A DNA stretch of 64,000 nt from Stichopus chloronotus (lineage: Eukaryota > Echinodermata > Holothuroidea > Aspidochirotida > Stichopodidae): NCBI GenBank assembly GCA_021234535.1, contig CM037838.1:26761969-26825968 (forward strand). The letters run 5' to 3'. This document shows, piece by piece, positions 39,201 to 49,881 of the stretch. The notes beneath the pieces are model-generated. The model was not told where the DNA came from. It made no database searches and saw only the letters and a list, made by a program, of their open reading frames with translations. A program made the translations under genes and the position numbers. Position 1 is the first letter of the stretch; each line of letters starts with the position of its first letter.

Positions 39201-42200
39201 CACCATCAGAGCAGACCTGCTGCATGTGACATTTACAGTGATACAGTGAGGTGCCATCCTTGTGGGCAAACTACTAAATTTAACTTGTGTGTAGTGTGTC
39301 CCTACCATTCAATCATACGTGCCACACCTAGCAACATGTTCTGTTTGCTTGCTTGTCCTCAGGGAGGGCGCACTTCTTTGTTATTATGTGACATCAGTGC
39401 AAGGGGTCTATAGTGTATATGTTAGTCTTTGTGTTCAGTTGTCATTATCAAATGGACTTGAAGTGAGCAGCGTGGCAAGTGAATGGCTAGCCAGTCAAGG
39501 TGGGTAGCCACACATCACCATGTAACTGACTAGAAGTGAAGGTAAGAGCCCTCTCTCAAACTGTGACAGTGGAGTTAGTGAAGGGAGTAGCCAGTCAAGG
39601 TGGGTAGTCACACATCACCATATAACAGGCTAGAAGTGAAGGAAAGAGCTCTTACTTAAACTGTCCCAGTGGAGCAAGTGAATGGAATAGCCAGTCAAGG
39701 TGGGTAGCCACACATCACCATATAACAGGCTAGAAGTGAAGGAAAGAGCTCTTACTTAAACTGTCCCAGTGGAGCAAGTGAATGGGGTAGCCAGTCAAGG
39801 TGGGTAGCCATATATCCCCATATAACAGACCAGAAGTGAACGAGAGCCTTCTTCAGCTGTTACAATGGAGCAAGTGAATTGGGTAGCCAGTCAAGGTGGG
39901 TAGCCATACATCACCATATAACAGACTTTGAATGAAGGAAAGCCCTCTTTTGCTGTCACAGTGGAGCAAGAGAATGGGGTAGCCAGTCAAGGTAGGTAGC
40001 TATAAATCCCCATATAACAGACCAGAAGTGAACGAGAGCCTTCTTAAGCTGTTTCAAGGGAGCAATAAATGGGGTAGCCAGTCAAGGTGGGTAGCGATCC
40101 TTCATATAATAGCTTAGAGGTGAAGGAGAGCCCTCTAATACTGTCACAATGGAGTAAGTGAATGTGGTGCAACTGAAGATGGTTAACCATCATGGTATAA
40201 TGATAGAATTGCCTTTAACCTCCTTGAAGCACTAAAAGGAAGTTTTGGCAGTTTCCTTCAGAAGAGGAAAAATATCCCATTTATTTTTACATTTTGAGTA
40301 ACAGGTGCTGCTTTTTTTCTCATTATCGTATCAGTAAATTTGAGGGTGGCTCCATCGCTCAGCTAATGGTGTTTGTGCACAAGCACTTGTACTGAATTGG
40401 AATGCAGTTATAGTGCCCCAAGTCAAGCCAAATAATGCATCAGTATTTGAATTGCGTGGATGTATGGATCATGATGAAGCCAACTTGTTTGGTCTGCGTT
40501 TTGTAACAAATGCTGTCATGTTGTTGATATCTTTCAGAGAACACCCTGACGTTGCCTTTAATCGAGGAAACGACCTTCTGATTAAATTATTACAGCATAG
40601 GTAAGATGTTTCCATACAACTAGATCACTGCTACAAATTTAAGATGTTACTTTCTAGATGTTACCTTGTAATTAGCTTATTATAGCATGCTTCCTGTCAG
40701 TGAGATCTCAAAAACAGTGGTCAGATATCACATCAGACTAGGTTGTTAAAGTAAAGGTAACTTGCTACCTTTTTATATAGATTATGACTTCTTACTTAAT
40801 ATGTTACTTTCTAGTTAGATTATCACAACATAGGTAAGATTTTTAGCTTGCAACGAGGTCATAACAACCTAGGTCGTATATCACCTTTGACCAGATTATT
40901 ACAGCAAAGGTAAAGGTTTTGTCATTACATTCAGGTCATGCAAAGTTGACAAATTTGCAAATTTTGATTAGATTGTAAAAAAAGTTCGAAATAGCATTCT
41001 AATTAGGTCCTTCCAGTTTCAATGTTTTCAACCTTCTCTTTTAGGTTATTGCAACTTAGGTAACACAGACTATACAACAATAACACAATGACCTTTTTTT
41101 TAACCTTTTTTAATTAATTCAGCATCGGTAGCATGTTTGCTGATTAGAATATTAGACACAGGTGTGAGGAGTCCTTTTCATTTATATAGATTATTACAAC
41201 ACGTAAGAGACTTCATGTGTAATGCTTTGTAAAAGTGTCAGGTATAACAAACAGTTCGCAAGTAAGATTTCTACTTTTTCATAGAGATACGTTAAAAAAG
41301 CTGGAAGTGGTCAGCTACGATAAAATTTAAATTCCTTCAGTAGTTGTCATATTTCCATACTGTTATATGCTTTTGCCCTTACATGAATTATTGGATGGCC
41401 CAGAAACCTCAGAAAGTACGTCCGAAGGTCATAGACATGCCTAATTATCGGACGAAACATCAGTGGAATTACAACATGATCCATTGGTAGTATAATCAGT
41501 TGTTCATGCTCATCATATTTGCCTGCTGTAGTACTTGCCCATTGAATTGCTTAAATATCAGTAGTTCTCGGGATTGCATAATATCGGAATCACCAAGCTT
41601 TCGTCATTTTCTACTCGAGTCATCTCTCTTAAAATAACTGATAGACCTTAATATTTGTCAGTTAACTTTTGTACTATTATCCTTTGCGTGGACATGGTAC
41701 CATTGTATCCATCATCGTTTAATTACTTAGGATAGAGAAGGCCTCTGGTTGTAAATAAACCCCTAAAATTGTGACTTCCATCTTTTTTTCTAAATGGCCT
41801 GTCATGCGTCATTAGTTTTATTTTTTCATCGTATTCATCTGAACTGAAGACATGATGTCATCCAACTTGTCTTTTAGATATCCTACACTGATGAACCTTG
41901 AGTCAATAGATGTCCTCACTCAGTATTTACATGCCGCTGACCAGATATCAATGTGTAAGTATGCTATGATCATTACCTTTTCTCTTCCAGTTGTGATTTT
42001 TCCCTCTCATATGGAAAGCTACCAACGGAGTGTGCTTAATCACGTTGTGATTAGGTGTGATTACCTGCCGACCTAATGTCAATGTTCGAATTCTTCTTCC
42101 TGTTCACCGTAAAAGGATATTTGTAAAACATTATAGGGGGCTCGTTCCATTCCTGTGGAAGTACTCACCTCACAACCCCTCATTAGAAAATAAAAGGTAT

Positions 42201-44664
42201 GAAGTATTTTGTAAAGTTATTTGCATCTTTGATACCAACCTAAGACATTGTCAGATCAGTAAAATCTTCAAATGTAATGAAATCTTTTGTCGCCCACTAT
42301 GAAGGAGGTGTTACATGGTGTGTCCAAGAGTGTCACAAGTGGTCCTAGTTTGATTAATTTATATGATCTTGAGGATGACCTAGTTAAATTGGAGACTTTT
42401 CAAGAAATTGATGACCAAATTTAGGTGATTTTGAGGTGATATTGTTGAGAGTAGGTGTTTACTCCTGTTATTGTTGTTGCTTTCTTTTTATACTTACAGT
42501 ATCCATGTTGAGTGCCCTGGAGATAGACGAAGATGAATGTACTGCTATCCTCAGAAACTACTGCAATACCCACTCGTCAGATTTTCCAGTGCTCATCGGT
42601 AAATCCTCAGGCTATTTGATCGCCCTTAGTCGAGAGACCTATGTAGCCATGCTATCATTTAGTGGTACATGTGATAGCTTTGACTGAGTTAAAAATATTT
42701 CTGGTCAAAACTCATAGGAGACCAAAATCTGAATAGTTTGCAAGTGTGATAGCTGTGTCCTTCCAAAAACAAAAATTGTAGCGTCTGCACCAGGCACCCC
42801 AGATGCCCGACTTATGATGTCTGGACTCCGCTTCTGAAATTTTCTCCCCCCATTTAAAGTTTCACTGATGTGCATTGTGCGTGTGACGAAATTCACCCGG
42901 TGTTCCCTAGAACAGTTCACAGTCATGCCTGTATGTAAGATACATGGTGCTATGTTAACATGCAAAGCTAAATGTCATGACTTCACAACAAACTCCTATC
43001 TTAGCAGAAGTTATATTTTGGGTCACCTTGGTAGCAGACAGACCATGGAAGGTGGGTACCCAAGTACGACTTTTGTACCCAGTGCAAACACTAGTATTTA
43101 GCTGAAGGTGACCAGATGATTACCATTAACTGAATGTTTGAAAATCTTGCATCCAGTTTTAATATTATTAAAGAATCTCCTGTGAGGACTATGAGCCTCT
43201 GGTTGGTGGAAGTCAAATGCCATTTTGGGGGGAAAAAAAGGGTCACAAGTGTGAAATGTGAACACATCTCAAGATGGGAAGTAAACACACATCTCGTTTG
43301 GATACCTAGCTTTATAGTTGGCCACAGCGGATATAATTACCAAGGGAATGCTTGCCTTATATTGATGTAATGCTAACATTAAATCGCATAAGTAGTGACA
43401 ATCAAATCAATTCCCTGATAAGCCACTCAGTACACATAAGTCAATTAAATGGTAACATTACATCAATTTAATGTTGTCTTAACATCAAATCAATGCCAAC
43501 ATAACATGATCAATATCATCCTCAAACGGATCTAATCCTACCATTAAATAATGTCAGCAATGAACTGATGTAATGTCAGCATCAAATCTGTAATTATGTC
43601 GACTGTGGTCAACGAAAGAGGTGTACCAGAGAAATTTGGAGGAACCTGCTTGGATGTGATTGACACCAAAGGTAAATCTGTGTGAAGGTATCAGAATCTG
43701 GAGTACCCTGAAAGCACAAGATGTCAAGGGCAGCCACTGCTGGTTTCAGTGCTTTATTTGGCATCTAGAAATGAAGTGCCTTATGAGTAAAGAAAACTTG
43801 TTTAAAATAACTTGTCGTATTGATCTGCGTCACCAGAAACTCGCAGTAGGGACTCATTCTCTCTTTCAATTGATCAATGTATTCCTGTGTGATGACATTT
43901 TATATTCCACATATTATATAATTATAATACTTTTATTTTAAATCTTACTTTTTTTGTGGTGATGAGTGATCAGAATTCAAACCCCATTTACAGTAAAACT
44001 TTTAGTACAGTATCATACCATTGTTTTTAATTTCATAGCGTAGATTTTTTTCCAGTATGACGTCATTTTGGTATTTGCACATATCGTTTAATTATGTCCT
44101 CCATCTTTGTTTCAGGAGAAGGCATGTCTACAGCAAGAAGAAGTCAGCTTGTATTATTTCTGGTAAAGATATTTGTCAATAAGTAGTCCCAGTAACTGCC
44201 TCAACCTTGTTGATTACAAAAATGATCGAACATTTGTAGTTCATTTTGGCCTTTGTCTGAGAATTCATTTAGCCTTATTTTGTGCTAGATATTTTGCATT
44301 ATTCATATTTGTTGGCTTGGCACAGATGCATTCCTGGTTTCATATTATAACATCAGTCATCCAAAAACATAACTGACTTTGAGGACCTGTCAGCAGAGTT
44401 AAAATACAAAGTATCTTTTGTTTGCAATTATTCTGCCTTGAGTGTGTAACTTTTGAGTTTGTACACCATCACATAGGGATTTGTGACATTTACAATGCAC
44501 CGAATATGTACGTTTCAGGTTTGCATTATAAGATATGACAAGCACATGTTCGTTCCATTGTCCACCAGGCCTCCAAATACATGACCGACTTTGAAGCTTC
44601 TCATTGTAACCCTCTACCAGTGCCTCTGTTCATCAAGCCCTGGTCTCTGCAAGACCATCAGTGA
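24187..44664 (+). CDS. ABHD16A: ABHD16A-type phosphatidylserine lipase, complete 18-exon gene
   Basis: Coding exons: 24187-24261, 28709-28838, 30389-30475, 31508-31593, 32572-32642, 33183-33370, 33736-33878, 35120-35183, 35756-35805, 36812-36976, 37407-37470, 38092-38155, 38897-38953, 40538-40600, 41878-41954, 42500-42598, 44116-44162 and 44569-44664. All introns are GT-AG and the phases agree, giving 541 residues (human protein 558). ABHD16A is an ER-membrane serine hydrolase; in mammals it makes lysophosphatidylserine from phosphatidylserine and also acts on monoacylglycerols. Two hydrophobic segments lie at about residues 46-66 and 76-95. Conserved blocks include WPVDF (139-143), GWNHPGF (288-294) and the nucleophile elbow WSIGG with Ser334. 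RRIKDE (Asp409) and THSSDFP (His486) match human Ser355, Asp430 and His507. Intron 1 (4.4 kb) holds an antisense dead transposase. An alternative splice pair between exons 5 and 6 would give 536 residues. Confidence 0.93.
25163..26685 (-). mobile_element. Probable extent of a pogo/Tigger-type DNA transposon copy
   Basis: The transposase pseudogene is bracketed by TTAAAGGGGTTGCA at about 25163 and by the reverse complement of a similar phrase (TTAAAAGGGGTATGCA) at about 26664-26685. These could be diverged terminal inverted repeats of a 1.5-kb deletion derivative. The match is short, so the boundaries are tentative. Confidence 0.35.
25660..26533 (-). pseudogene. Pogo/Tigger-type DDE transposase, frameshifted and 5'-truncated
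   Basis: The minus-strand frame 26533-25955 (192 residues) is the DDE_1 catalytic domain of the Tc1/mariner-pogo superfamily, which cuts and pastes DNA in the nucleus. It has the blocks LNVEETGI, LLYDGHSSH (second acidic residue, Asp126) and PPHTSHILQPLDVAVFKPLK (third, Asp162). The first acidic position, usually NVDETG, reads Glu17. One extra base at about 25956, after TLIK, shifts the frame; the protein continues as YDVCKRVSKAYLKAF and then AFRKAGIYPLNRSEI, the usual C-terminal signature, to a stop near 25660. No N-terminal helix-turn-helix DNA-binding domain is present, and stops lie immediately upstream of 26533. It sits antisense in ABHD16A intron 1. The copy cannot encode an active enzyme. 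Confidence 0.88.
27055..27524. mobile_element. MITE-like element with about 26-bp terminal inverted repeats
   Basis: The left end TTTTTAGGGGTGCGCGAAGT (27055-27080) pairs with the right end (27499-27524, CAACTTTGTGCACCCCTAAA) in about 22 of 26 positions. Just inside the right end, GTTTAGCAT and ATGCTAAAC (27467-27486) form a small perfect hairpin. The same terminus recurs at about 58275-58340, where the similarity extends beyond the repeat (ATGCAGTGACCTAA against ATGCAATGGCCTAA). No coding frame is present. Confidence 0.5.
28709..28838 (+). CDS. ABHD16A: ABHD16A exon 2
   Basis: This exon encodes GGFNYQPNNVEFYSDSTLRV and the first hydrophobic segment (ANFFWSFTFYTSPFWIAYMF), equivalent to the YQP...FWSISYYSSPF block of the human protein. 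It starts in phase 0 after TCTATCAG and ends in phase 1 at GTGAGT. Confidence 0.93.
30389..30475 (+). CDS. ABHD16A: ABHD16A exon 3
   Basis: This exon encodes YFTVEG and the second hydrophobic segment (VPFLVKCGNLILCVVLGAMW), ending CRG. The acceptor is ACTTTCAG and the donor GTGAGC; it enters and leaves in phase 1. Confidence 0.9.
31508..31593 (+). CDS. ABHD16A: ABHD16A exon 4
   Basis: This exon encodes GMGRYSNQEYNKFMDVLEKA and a basic tail, matching the human GIGRWTNPQYRQFITILE. The acceptor is CCTTTAG and the donor GTAACT; it ends in phase 0. Confidence 0.92.
32572..32642 (+). CDS. ABHD16A: ABHD16A exon 5 (alternative end at 32635)
   Basis: This exon encodes QRVRNYDFDFKHWPVDFSAI, the family-specific NYNFDFRSWPVDF block. 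There are two possible donors: GTACGG after 32642 and the stronger-looking GTAAGA after 32635. Each keeps the frame only with its own acceptor in exon 6. Confidence 0.92.
33183..33370 (+). CDS. ABHD16A: ABHD16A exon 6 (alternative start at 33191)
   Basis: This exon encodes a variable linker and then LPCEMLSYVSMHTFGRWIIY and PGHTELLNQLV, matching the human LPCQITSYLVAHTLGRRMLYPG. Candidate acceptors are CTTGCAG (exon from 33183) and ACAAAG (exon from 33191). The donor is GTGAGT. Confidence 0.92.
33736..33878 (+). CDS. ABHD16A: ABHD16A exon 7
   Basis: This exon encodes ASTIQENRDKMVEKLSGLRA and then DGNSIDVMFFDRR, matching the human RAKLLACDGNEIDTMFVDRR. The acceptor is TTTCCAG and the donor GTGAGT; it ends in phase 0. 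Confidence 0.93.
35120..35183 (+). CDS. ABHD16A: ABHD16A exon 8
   Basis: This exon encodes VICTEGNAGFYEIGCVATPL, nearly identical to human VICCEGNAGFYEVGCVSTPL. This is the first strand and oxyanion region of the alpha/beta-hydrolase core. The acceptor is GTTTCAG and the donor GTAAGT. Confidence 0.95.
35756..35805 (+). CDS. ABHD16A: ABHD16A exon 9
   Basis: This 50-base exon encodes GYSVLGWNHPGFGGST, the GWNHPGF block. The acceptor is ACCTCAG and the donor GTAAGA; it ends in phase 0. Confidence 0.95.
36812..36976 (+). CDS. ABHD16A: ABHD16A exon 10 (catalytic serine)
   Basis: This exon encodes GTPYPSQEQAAMEAVIQYAV, then VILFAWSIGGYSSTWAAMNY. The nucleophile Ser334 sits in the GxSxG-like elbow (AWSIGG). 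The acceptor is CATGCAG and the donor GTACGT. Confidence 0.96.
37407..37470 (+). CDS. ABHD16A: ABHD16A exon 11
   Basis: This exon encodes ILDATFDDIVPLGLSKMPES, matching human ILDASFDDLVPLALKVMPDS. The acceptor is ATCCACAG and the donor GTAAGT. Confidence 0.95.
38092..38155 (+). CDS. ABHD16A: ABHD16A exon 12
   Basis: This exon encodes GFSHRSLRKHMNLNIAEQLI, matching human VRQHLNLNNAEQL. It follows a long T-rich tract ending CTCGCAG; the donor is GTAATT. Confidence 0.93.
38897..38953 (+). CDS. ABHD16A: ABHD16A exon 13 (catalytic aspartate)
   Basis: This exon encodes YPGPIRLIRRIKDEVITT. Asp409 in RIKDE corresponds to human Asp430. The acceptor is GTGACAG and the donor GTAAGT. Confidence 0.93.
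39469..40170. repeat. Minisatellite, unit 95-100 bp, about 7 copies, in ABHD16A intron 13
   Basis: The phrase TAGCCAGTCAAGGTGGGTAG begins at 39488, 39588, 39688, 39788, 39884, 39980 and 40075, so the period is exactly 100 three times and then 96, 96 and 95. Each unit also carries CACCATATAACAG and AGTGGAGCAAGTGAATGG-like phrases. A more diverged unit follows to about 40170. It is not coding. Confidence 0.95.
40538..40600 (+). CDS. ABHD16A: ABHD16A exon 14
   Basis: This exon encodes EHPDVAFNRGNDLLIKLLQH, matching human NRGNDLLLKLLQHRYP. The acceptor is CTTTCAG and the donor GTAAGA. Its 3' end is echoed several times in the following intron. Confidence 0.95.
40674..41208 (+). repeat. Decayed repeats of the exon 14 donor region inside intron 14
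   Basis: Exon 14 ends TTATTACAGCATAG|GTAAG. Similar phrases recur in the same orientation at about 40674-40690 (TTATTATAGCATGC), 40817-40838 (TTATCACAACATAGGTAAG), 40893-40915 (TTATTACAGCAAAGGTAAAG), 41041-41065 (TTATTGCAACTTAGGTAAC) and 41187-41208 (TTATTACAACACGTAAG). Most are preceded by T-rich sequence and AG. The spacing is irregular and the flanks are diverged. Confidence 0.65.
41878..41954 (+). CDS. ABHD16A: ABHD16A exon 15
   Basis: This exon encodes YPTLMNLESIDVLTQYLHAA and DQISM, matching the human segment that begins YPRVMAEEGLRVVRQWL. The acceptor is CTTTTAG and the donor GTAAGT. Confidence 0.9.
42500..42598 (+). CDS. ABHD16A: ABHD16A exon 16 (catalytic histidine)
   Basis: This exon encodes MLSALEIDEDECTAILRNYC and then NTHSSDFPVLIG. 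His486 aligns with human His507 in EHGPDFPW. The acceptor is ACTTACAG and the donor GTAAAT. Confidence 0.92.
43370..43580. repeat. Decayed short tandem repeat in ABHD16A intron 16
   Basis: Words of the type AACATCAAATCAATG and TGATGTAATGTCAGC recur many times over about 200 bases with irregular spacing, as in an old minisatellite of roughly 20-base units. Confidence 0.5.
44116..44162 (+). CDS. ABHD16A: ABHD16A exon 17
   Basis: This 47-base exon encodes GEGMSTARRSQLVLFL, matching human GEDMSADGRRQLALFL. The acceptor is GTTTCAG and the donor GTAAAG. Confidence 0.92.
44569..44664 (+). CDS. ABHD16A: ABHD16A exon 18 (stop codon)
   Basis: This exon encodes ASKYMTDFEASHCNPLPVPL and ends DHQ before TGA at 44662-44664. 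It matches human ARKHLHNFEATHCTPLP. The acceptor is TCCACCAG. Confidence 0.93.
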   Translation, partial: ASKYMTDFEASHCNPLPVPLFIKPWSLQDHQ

Positions 44665-46500
44665 GTTGTGACTTTGGTAGCAGTCCCCTGTGTGCTGGTG
44701 AAAGGAGAGAACGGGTACGACCAGGAGTGCATTGTCAGGAGGAGATGGATGATGAAGTTTGTATCCGACCACAACCTCTGGACAACACCAAAGGATGTGT
44801 AGTATGTTATTTATTCAGTTAGAACTGGCATAAAAGCTTGAATATAAGCCCAAGAGAGACAAAAGTCATCTGCAATGGAAACAACATTGTGGATTTGTCT
44901 GTTGTAAACTGTTGAAGATCAGTTTACCTCCTCCCTAGTGTGGGGTAGTCAACCACCCCCCCCCCCATTTGCCCTGCTCCAAAGAGACACTGCAATGTTA
45001 ATGGTGTGGATAAATGCCTGGAGGACAGTTAGGATTTTGTTGGGGAGGGGTAGAACTTCCAATGGTCCAAATGTTTTTAACCATTTTGTAGTTTTCATAT
45101 CTTGTAAGCCTTAATCTGTTCGGATTAGGATGAGAAATTGAATTAAAAAGAAGAAAAGAGTTGATGTCAAATCAGGCCTTGATTGTCAGAAAATTTTGTA
45201 TGGAACCACTATTTTTTGTTTTCTGCAAGGAAATTTGGTTGTCCAAGAGACCAAAAATCTTGTTAATACTGAAATATGATAATGATAAAAGGTGAAACAG
45301 TCATCGGAAAGCATATGATCTTGAATCAGATAAAACAAGCTGCAATGCAATTCTTACCTAGGAACAACAGGATTGTCCTGTCAGGCAACCGACTTTTAAA
45401 ATTTGGATCGTCCGTATGGAATTTGAGTTGCTGTGGGTGAAAATTGAGCCGTAGTCAGATGATCACTTACACATCATGTCAAAAATTACTTCTTAATTTT
45501 GTAAGAAGTTTCTCTACGAGGTGTAATACTTGAAGCATCTGTCTAAGATTTTGCCTGCTGCTAGACTTCAACATCAATTTGTAGTTTGACCACTATGTCA
45601 ACATTTATCATCTTCTGTAGAACACAGTATCCACACTTTCCTACCACAGTGTCACTCATAGCAGTCATAACTATTTCAAGGTTTGTTCTTTAGGTATTTA
45701 ATCCAAAAACAAAAGTCCTTGATCTGGAAGAAGAAATGAGACTTTTATCACAGATAGACTTTGAAACCTCGTCAATGCAATACCTGAAAAAGCATCAAGC
45801 AATTTCTTTTAAAACTACAAATGAATGTCTTGGTTTGTTTGGTTGTATGTCTGCCTAAACCAACATATCCTTGCTATCAATGCAGCATTGTCAAACTTTT
45901 GTGAAATGGAGACATATTCCCGATCTGATGTTAGTATCATGCAAAAGTGTTGCAAGTGAGCCAATTTTTGATTGTGAAATCTTTATGAGTGTGTCACATC
46001 CAAATGTACACAAAGCTTCAATGGAAGATAACAGAAGGGCAGGCCCTTTACTGTGATAGGTTAAAGTTGATATTTTAACATATGATAATTGAAGGTAACT
46101 TGTCGTTGCCGTCCTCAAATGGCATGGATACCTTCATACGTCAGGACGAAGCCATCACCACGAGAAAGATATCAGCCGGAACAATTTGTATACTTGGATA
46201 GTATTAATGCAACAATTGATTTCTATGTCCTCCCTCTGTAGCATGTTTAATCAATTCAAATGACAATGAAAGTCAATATAGATGAACTTGATAAGTACTT
46301 GATACCCTGTTGAAGGTTTGTGAAGAAAAATTATGCTTATGATATCAGTGTAGCAAAGTCGCTCGGTAAGCTGTTCGAAGTGAGATATATGCTCTCGAAA
46401 CATTGAATTTAATGGGATGGTTAACATTCACCTTTTGGTTACCAAGTGGTGTGGCAGTTTACTGAAGTGACATAGATGATATCAATAAAATGTACAAAAT
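44665..46500 (+). other. Probable ABHD16A 3' UTR
   Basis: No coding exon is seen downstream of the stop. An AATAAA at 46484-46489 followed by a long T-run (about 46533-46558) is the best visible polyadenylation signal, which would make the 3' UTR about 1.8 kb. A C-run lies at about 44955. Confidence 0.35.
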
Positions 46501-49500
46501 GCTTTGAAAATTTATCTCATTTTCTGATGGTTTTTCTGTTTTTTTTTTTTTTTTTTTTGTATCACATGGTGCTTGTAAGTAGCCAAAAACTTAAATGCAC
46601 TTTCTTGTGATATTTGCTCCATTATGTGGACTATTCATGCGCATTTGAGGTTGAAAAGTTAGGGTTGTTCCTCTTCTCTTCTCTCAAATTTATATCCAGG
46701 GTTATGGAATTGGCAGGAAGTAATGTCCCTATGTTAAAAAACTTCGTAAATAGCTTGAAACTAATTGCAGCGACCAATTGGGGAATTGTTGGAGAAAAAC
46801 CTCTGTTGTTCATGAGAACAGAATCCCGTACCCTAAATGTTACCCGAAAATTGATTTGATTGGTTAAAATCTAGTTCATTCCAGTAATTCTTTTTATTCA
46901 CATTAATTTGTTTGGATGACCATCCAGAACTTAACAAATAATTTTACCCACTATGTAGCACAGATCTAAGCATGCAAAGATGTTACGTTCATGAATCGTA
47001 TACTGTCAGTGGGTTAGTTCAAGCAATTTAGATACTGTACCCTTTCAAGGAGTCAAATACATTTTCTCAGCATTTTTTTTTTTTTGCGATAATTCACTAT
47101 AATCTTTGAATGGTCATTTAATTTTCAACAAGATCATTGGTTGTGCTGCTTTTGTAGCAGTCAAATGCAACCGGTCCTCACAGAATTCCCATGATGTGCT
47201 AAAATCATGTCTCAAGAAGGCCTTTTGCACATGATATGACGTGACACCCGGATACACTGTAGTGGTTACGGTGTGTTCCTCTTGAGAAGGGGTAAACATG
47301 TATGATACCATGTGAGGATTGGCTAAACTGGTGGGACCATCTCATAAATAATTTGCATATATATTTAAACAAACTAGGAAGTCAGTATTAAAGGAATTCC
47401 AATGAAAAGGTAAAGAGGTTTTGTTTACCCATACTCAGTGTTCTATTAAAATCAGTCATGGAAGCACAGCTGTTCACACACCATGCATGTTACCTAATGT
47501 TTAAATTACCAATTCTAACTTGTGCAAATGAAAGAAACCAAATCAGGGAAGTATAGTTACTTTTGTGTGTCAAACAAGCTCAGCCCAATGAGGGAACCTT
47601 TGACTTTGATCATATAAACAAAGATGTTAGAGTGAAAAAATAATTTTTTTACATACAATATTTGCCTTTAACACTGCTAAACTACCAATGCTCAAAACCT
47701 TTTGAAAACTGAAACAATTTTTCTCCTTCCCTCATCAAAAGTACATAAGGTCAAAATTTTATAGAGAACTGGTCCAGAAATGAAGCCAGTGACACTTTGG
47801 AAGCTGTGAATGGTCCTGTTAGGTGGCAATACCTTCATTTGTGTATCAAAATAAAGCTAGAGGAATGGTATCAGCAACTTAAAATCTCCACTTAATGCAT
47901 GAAAAGTAGTACATGAGAGAGGGGTAGCTTCATTTCACAACTTTTATTTCCAATGAATGATAAGTTTCAAGGTGAAGTTCAGGATAATTTCATGAAGTAA
48001 AACAAAAACACAGTGCTTAGCCTGAAATACATCAACAAGAACTTAAAAGTTAATAATTACAAGAATTTGTGTATAATGTAGTGAAACATGTTACATTTTA
48101 ACATCTTTTTATTTAGATATCTATGCATATTAATATAAACAATGAATAATTAGATATACCATGCATATTTAACATGAAACGATGAAACCTGAGAAATAAA
48201 ATAAATGTTGATTTCGATAGTTACGTAGATGCAATTTCTCAGTGGATTTTGAAGATGTCAGAAATGTAACATCCATTCTACTTTTTACTAAGTTGCCTAT
48301 TTTTGATTTTGGCTTGTCCAAATGTCTCAATCAATGACAGACCTTTTTTTTTTGGACCAAATTAGTTAATGACAACATTAAACCATTGGCTGAACTCTGT
48401 ATGCCTGCGAGGAACAAGATATGTTTCATGTTTGGTTATAAAAGATGTTGCCTTGTCACAACTTTTAGAGATGTTTGTGGCATCACTTTCCCATGACAAT
48501 ATCTCCCAACCCCCCCCCAAAAAAAAACCCAAAGGAAAAAAAAAATAACTGTCTTGTATTGGCACATACTTCAAAATTTGTACATGTTTCAGGAAAATCT
48601 CACTATGATATCACTTTCATGAAGGCCCCCCTCATAGTTGATCAATATCTGTTCAGAACCAAACTCATCTTAACAAATGGAGGAAAAGCTCATGCGGATT
48701 TAAATAACAATCAGGCAACTAGATTCCTCATACATCCCTTCAATGTCAGGTGACTCTGGTGGGGCACATTACCAAAATCTTGGAGAAAGGTGGCGAAATC
48801 GTGCAACGCGCCTTCAAAACTTTGCAAAAATTTTGGGAGGTCGAAGCATTTCCTTCTTTTAAAAAGAAAAGATCTCACAAAAAGAAGGTGGCTCTTAAAA
48901 GCTCAGAGACACTTTCATCATTTACACTGCTTGTATTCACCGTGTCCAACCATCAACTAACAGGAACATCAAGGATACTGTACACTACTAGTGATAGCAC
49001 CATGGCAGTTGTTGTGATATCGACAAACGACATAGCTATGAGACTTTGCTCCTGATGTCATTTGCAAAACGACCCAAACGACGTCGACCGTAAACTTGGG
49101 GGGGGGGGGGAAATTCTCAGCGCAGATTTTGGTCACGTACTACACATCATATGGAAACAAATGAAACTCAAGACTTCAATGGACTAGCTTGATTTATATG
49201 AAGATAAAGTGTTATATCAGAGTTAAGATTAGACTTAGGCTGCATGATGTGACTTCTGTACCCAATCCATAGTTTTACACATATTTCTTCTGCCGTGCTT
49301 TGGTGGCAGTTAACCCCTCACGATATTGTCTGGCAATTAGAAAATTGCTCCTGATGACGTTTTTGAAAATTTCAGATAACAACAACACTTCACTGTTACG
49401 ATAGCTCCATCACTATTGCCTTGCTCAGTTTGGCTCAGCAAATTTCATACCTCTTAGCAACATATGAAATGATGTGACCAACTGTGAACAAAATAGTAAT

Positions 49501-49881
49501 TCTCTATGGCTCACAGGCACATCAGAATCAAATAGTCTGACAACCTCTCATGAAATGCACCCAAAAAACTTCCTTTAAGAGTTCACTACATCAGTACCAT
49601 ACTCCCTCAAACTTCCTATAGCTGTGAAAGTGACCCCTCTTACTTTTTGCAAATGGCATATATTTACCTTCTCTCCCCCTCCGCTAGCTCTTTGCCTTCC
49701 AATGTTACTTCCTCTTTTTGTTGTGGTTCCTAATTTTACATTCTTTCTTGGTATCTCCTGTACTTTTTTCCTCTCTGGTTATACTTCAGCTATACTGTAA
49801 CATTGCCACTCCATCACTTAGCATGGCATTTCAACTTCCACCTGGTCAGCTTTCTATTGCTCAGCATCATCACTGCATGAT
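46501..49881. other. Intergenic region between the convergent ABHD16A and Rho genes
   Basis: ABHD16A and the Rho GTPase gene point towards each other across this interval. TTTATT at about 47945 or 48105 could be a minus-strand polyadenylation signal for the Rho gene, but this is weak. AT-rich phrases with ATGCATATT recur at 48120-48170. No coding exon was recognised. Confidence 0.4.
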
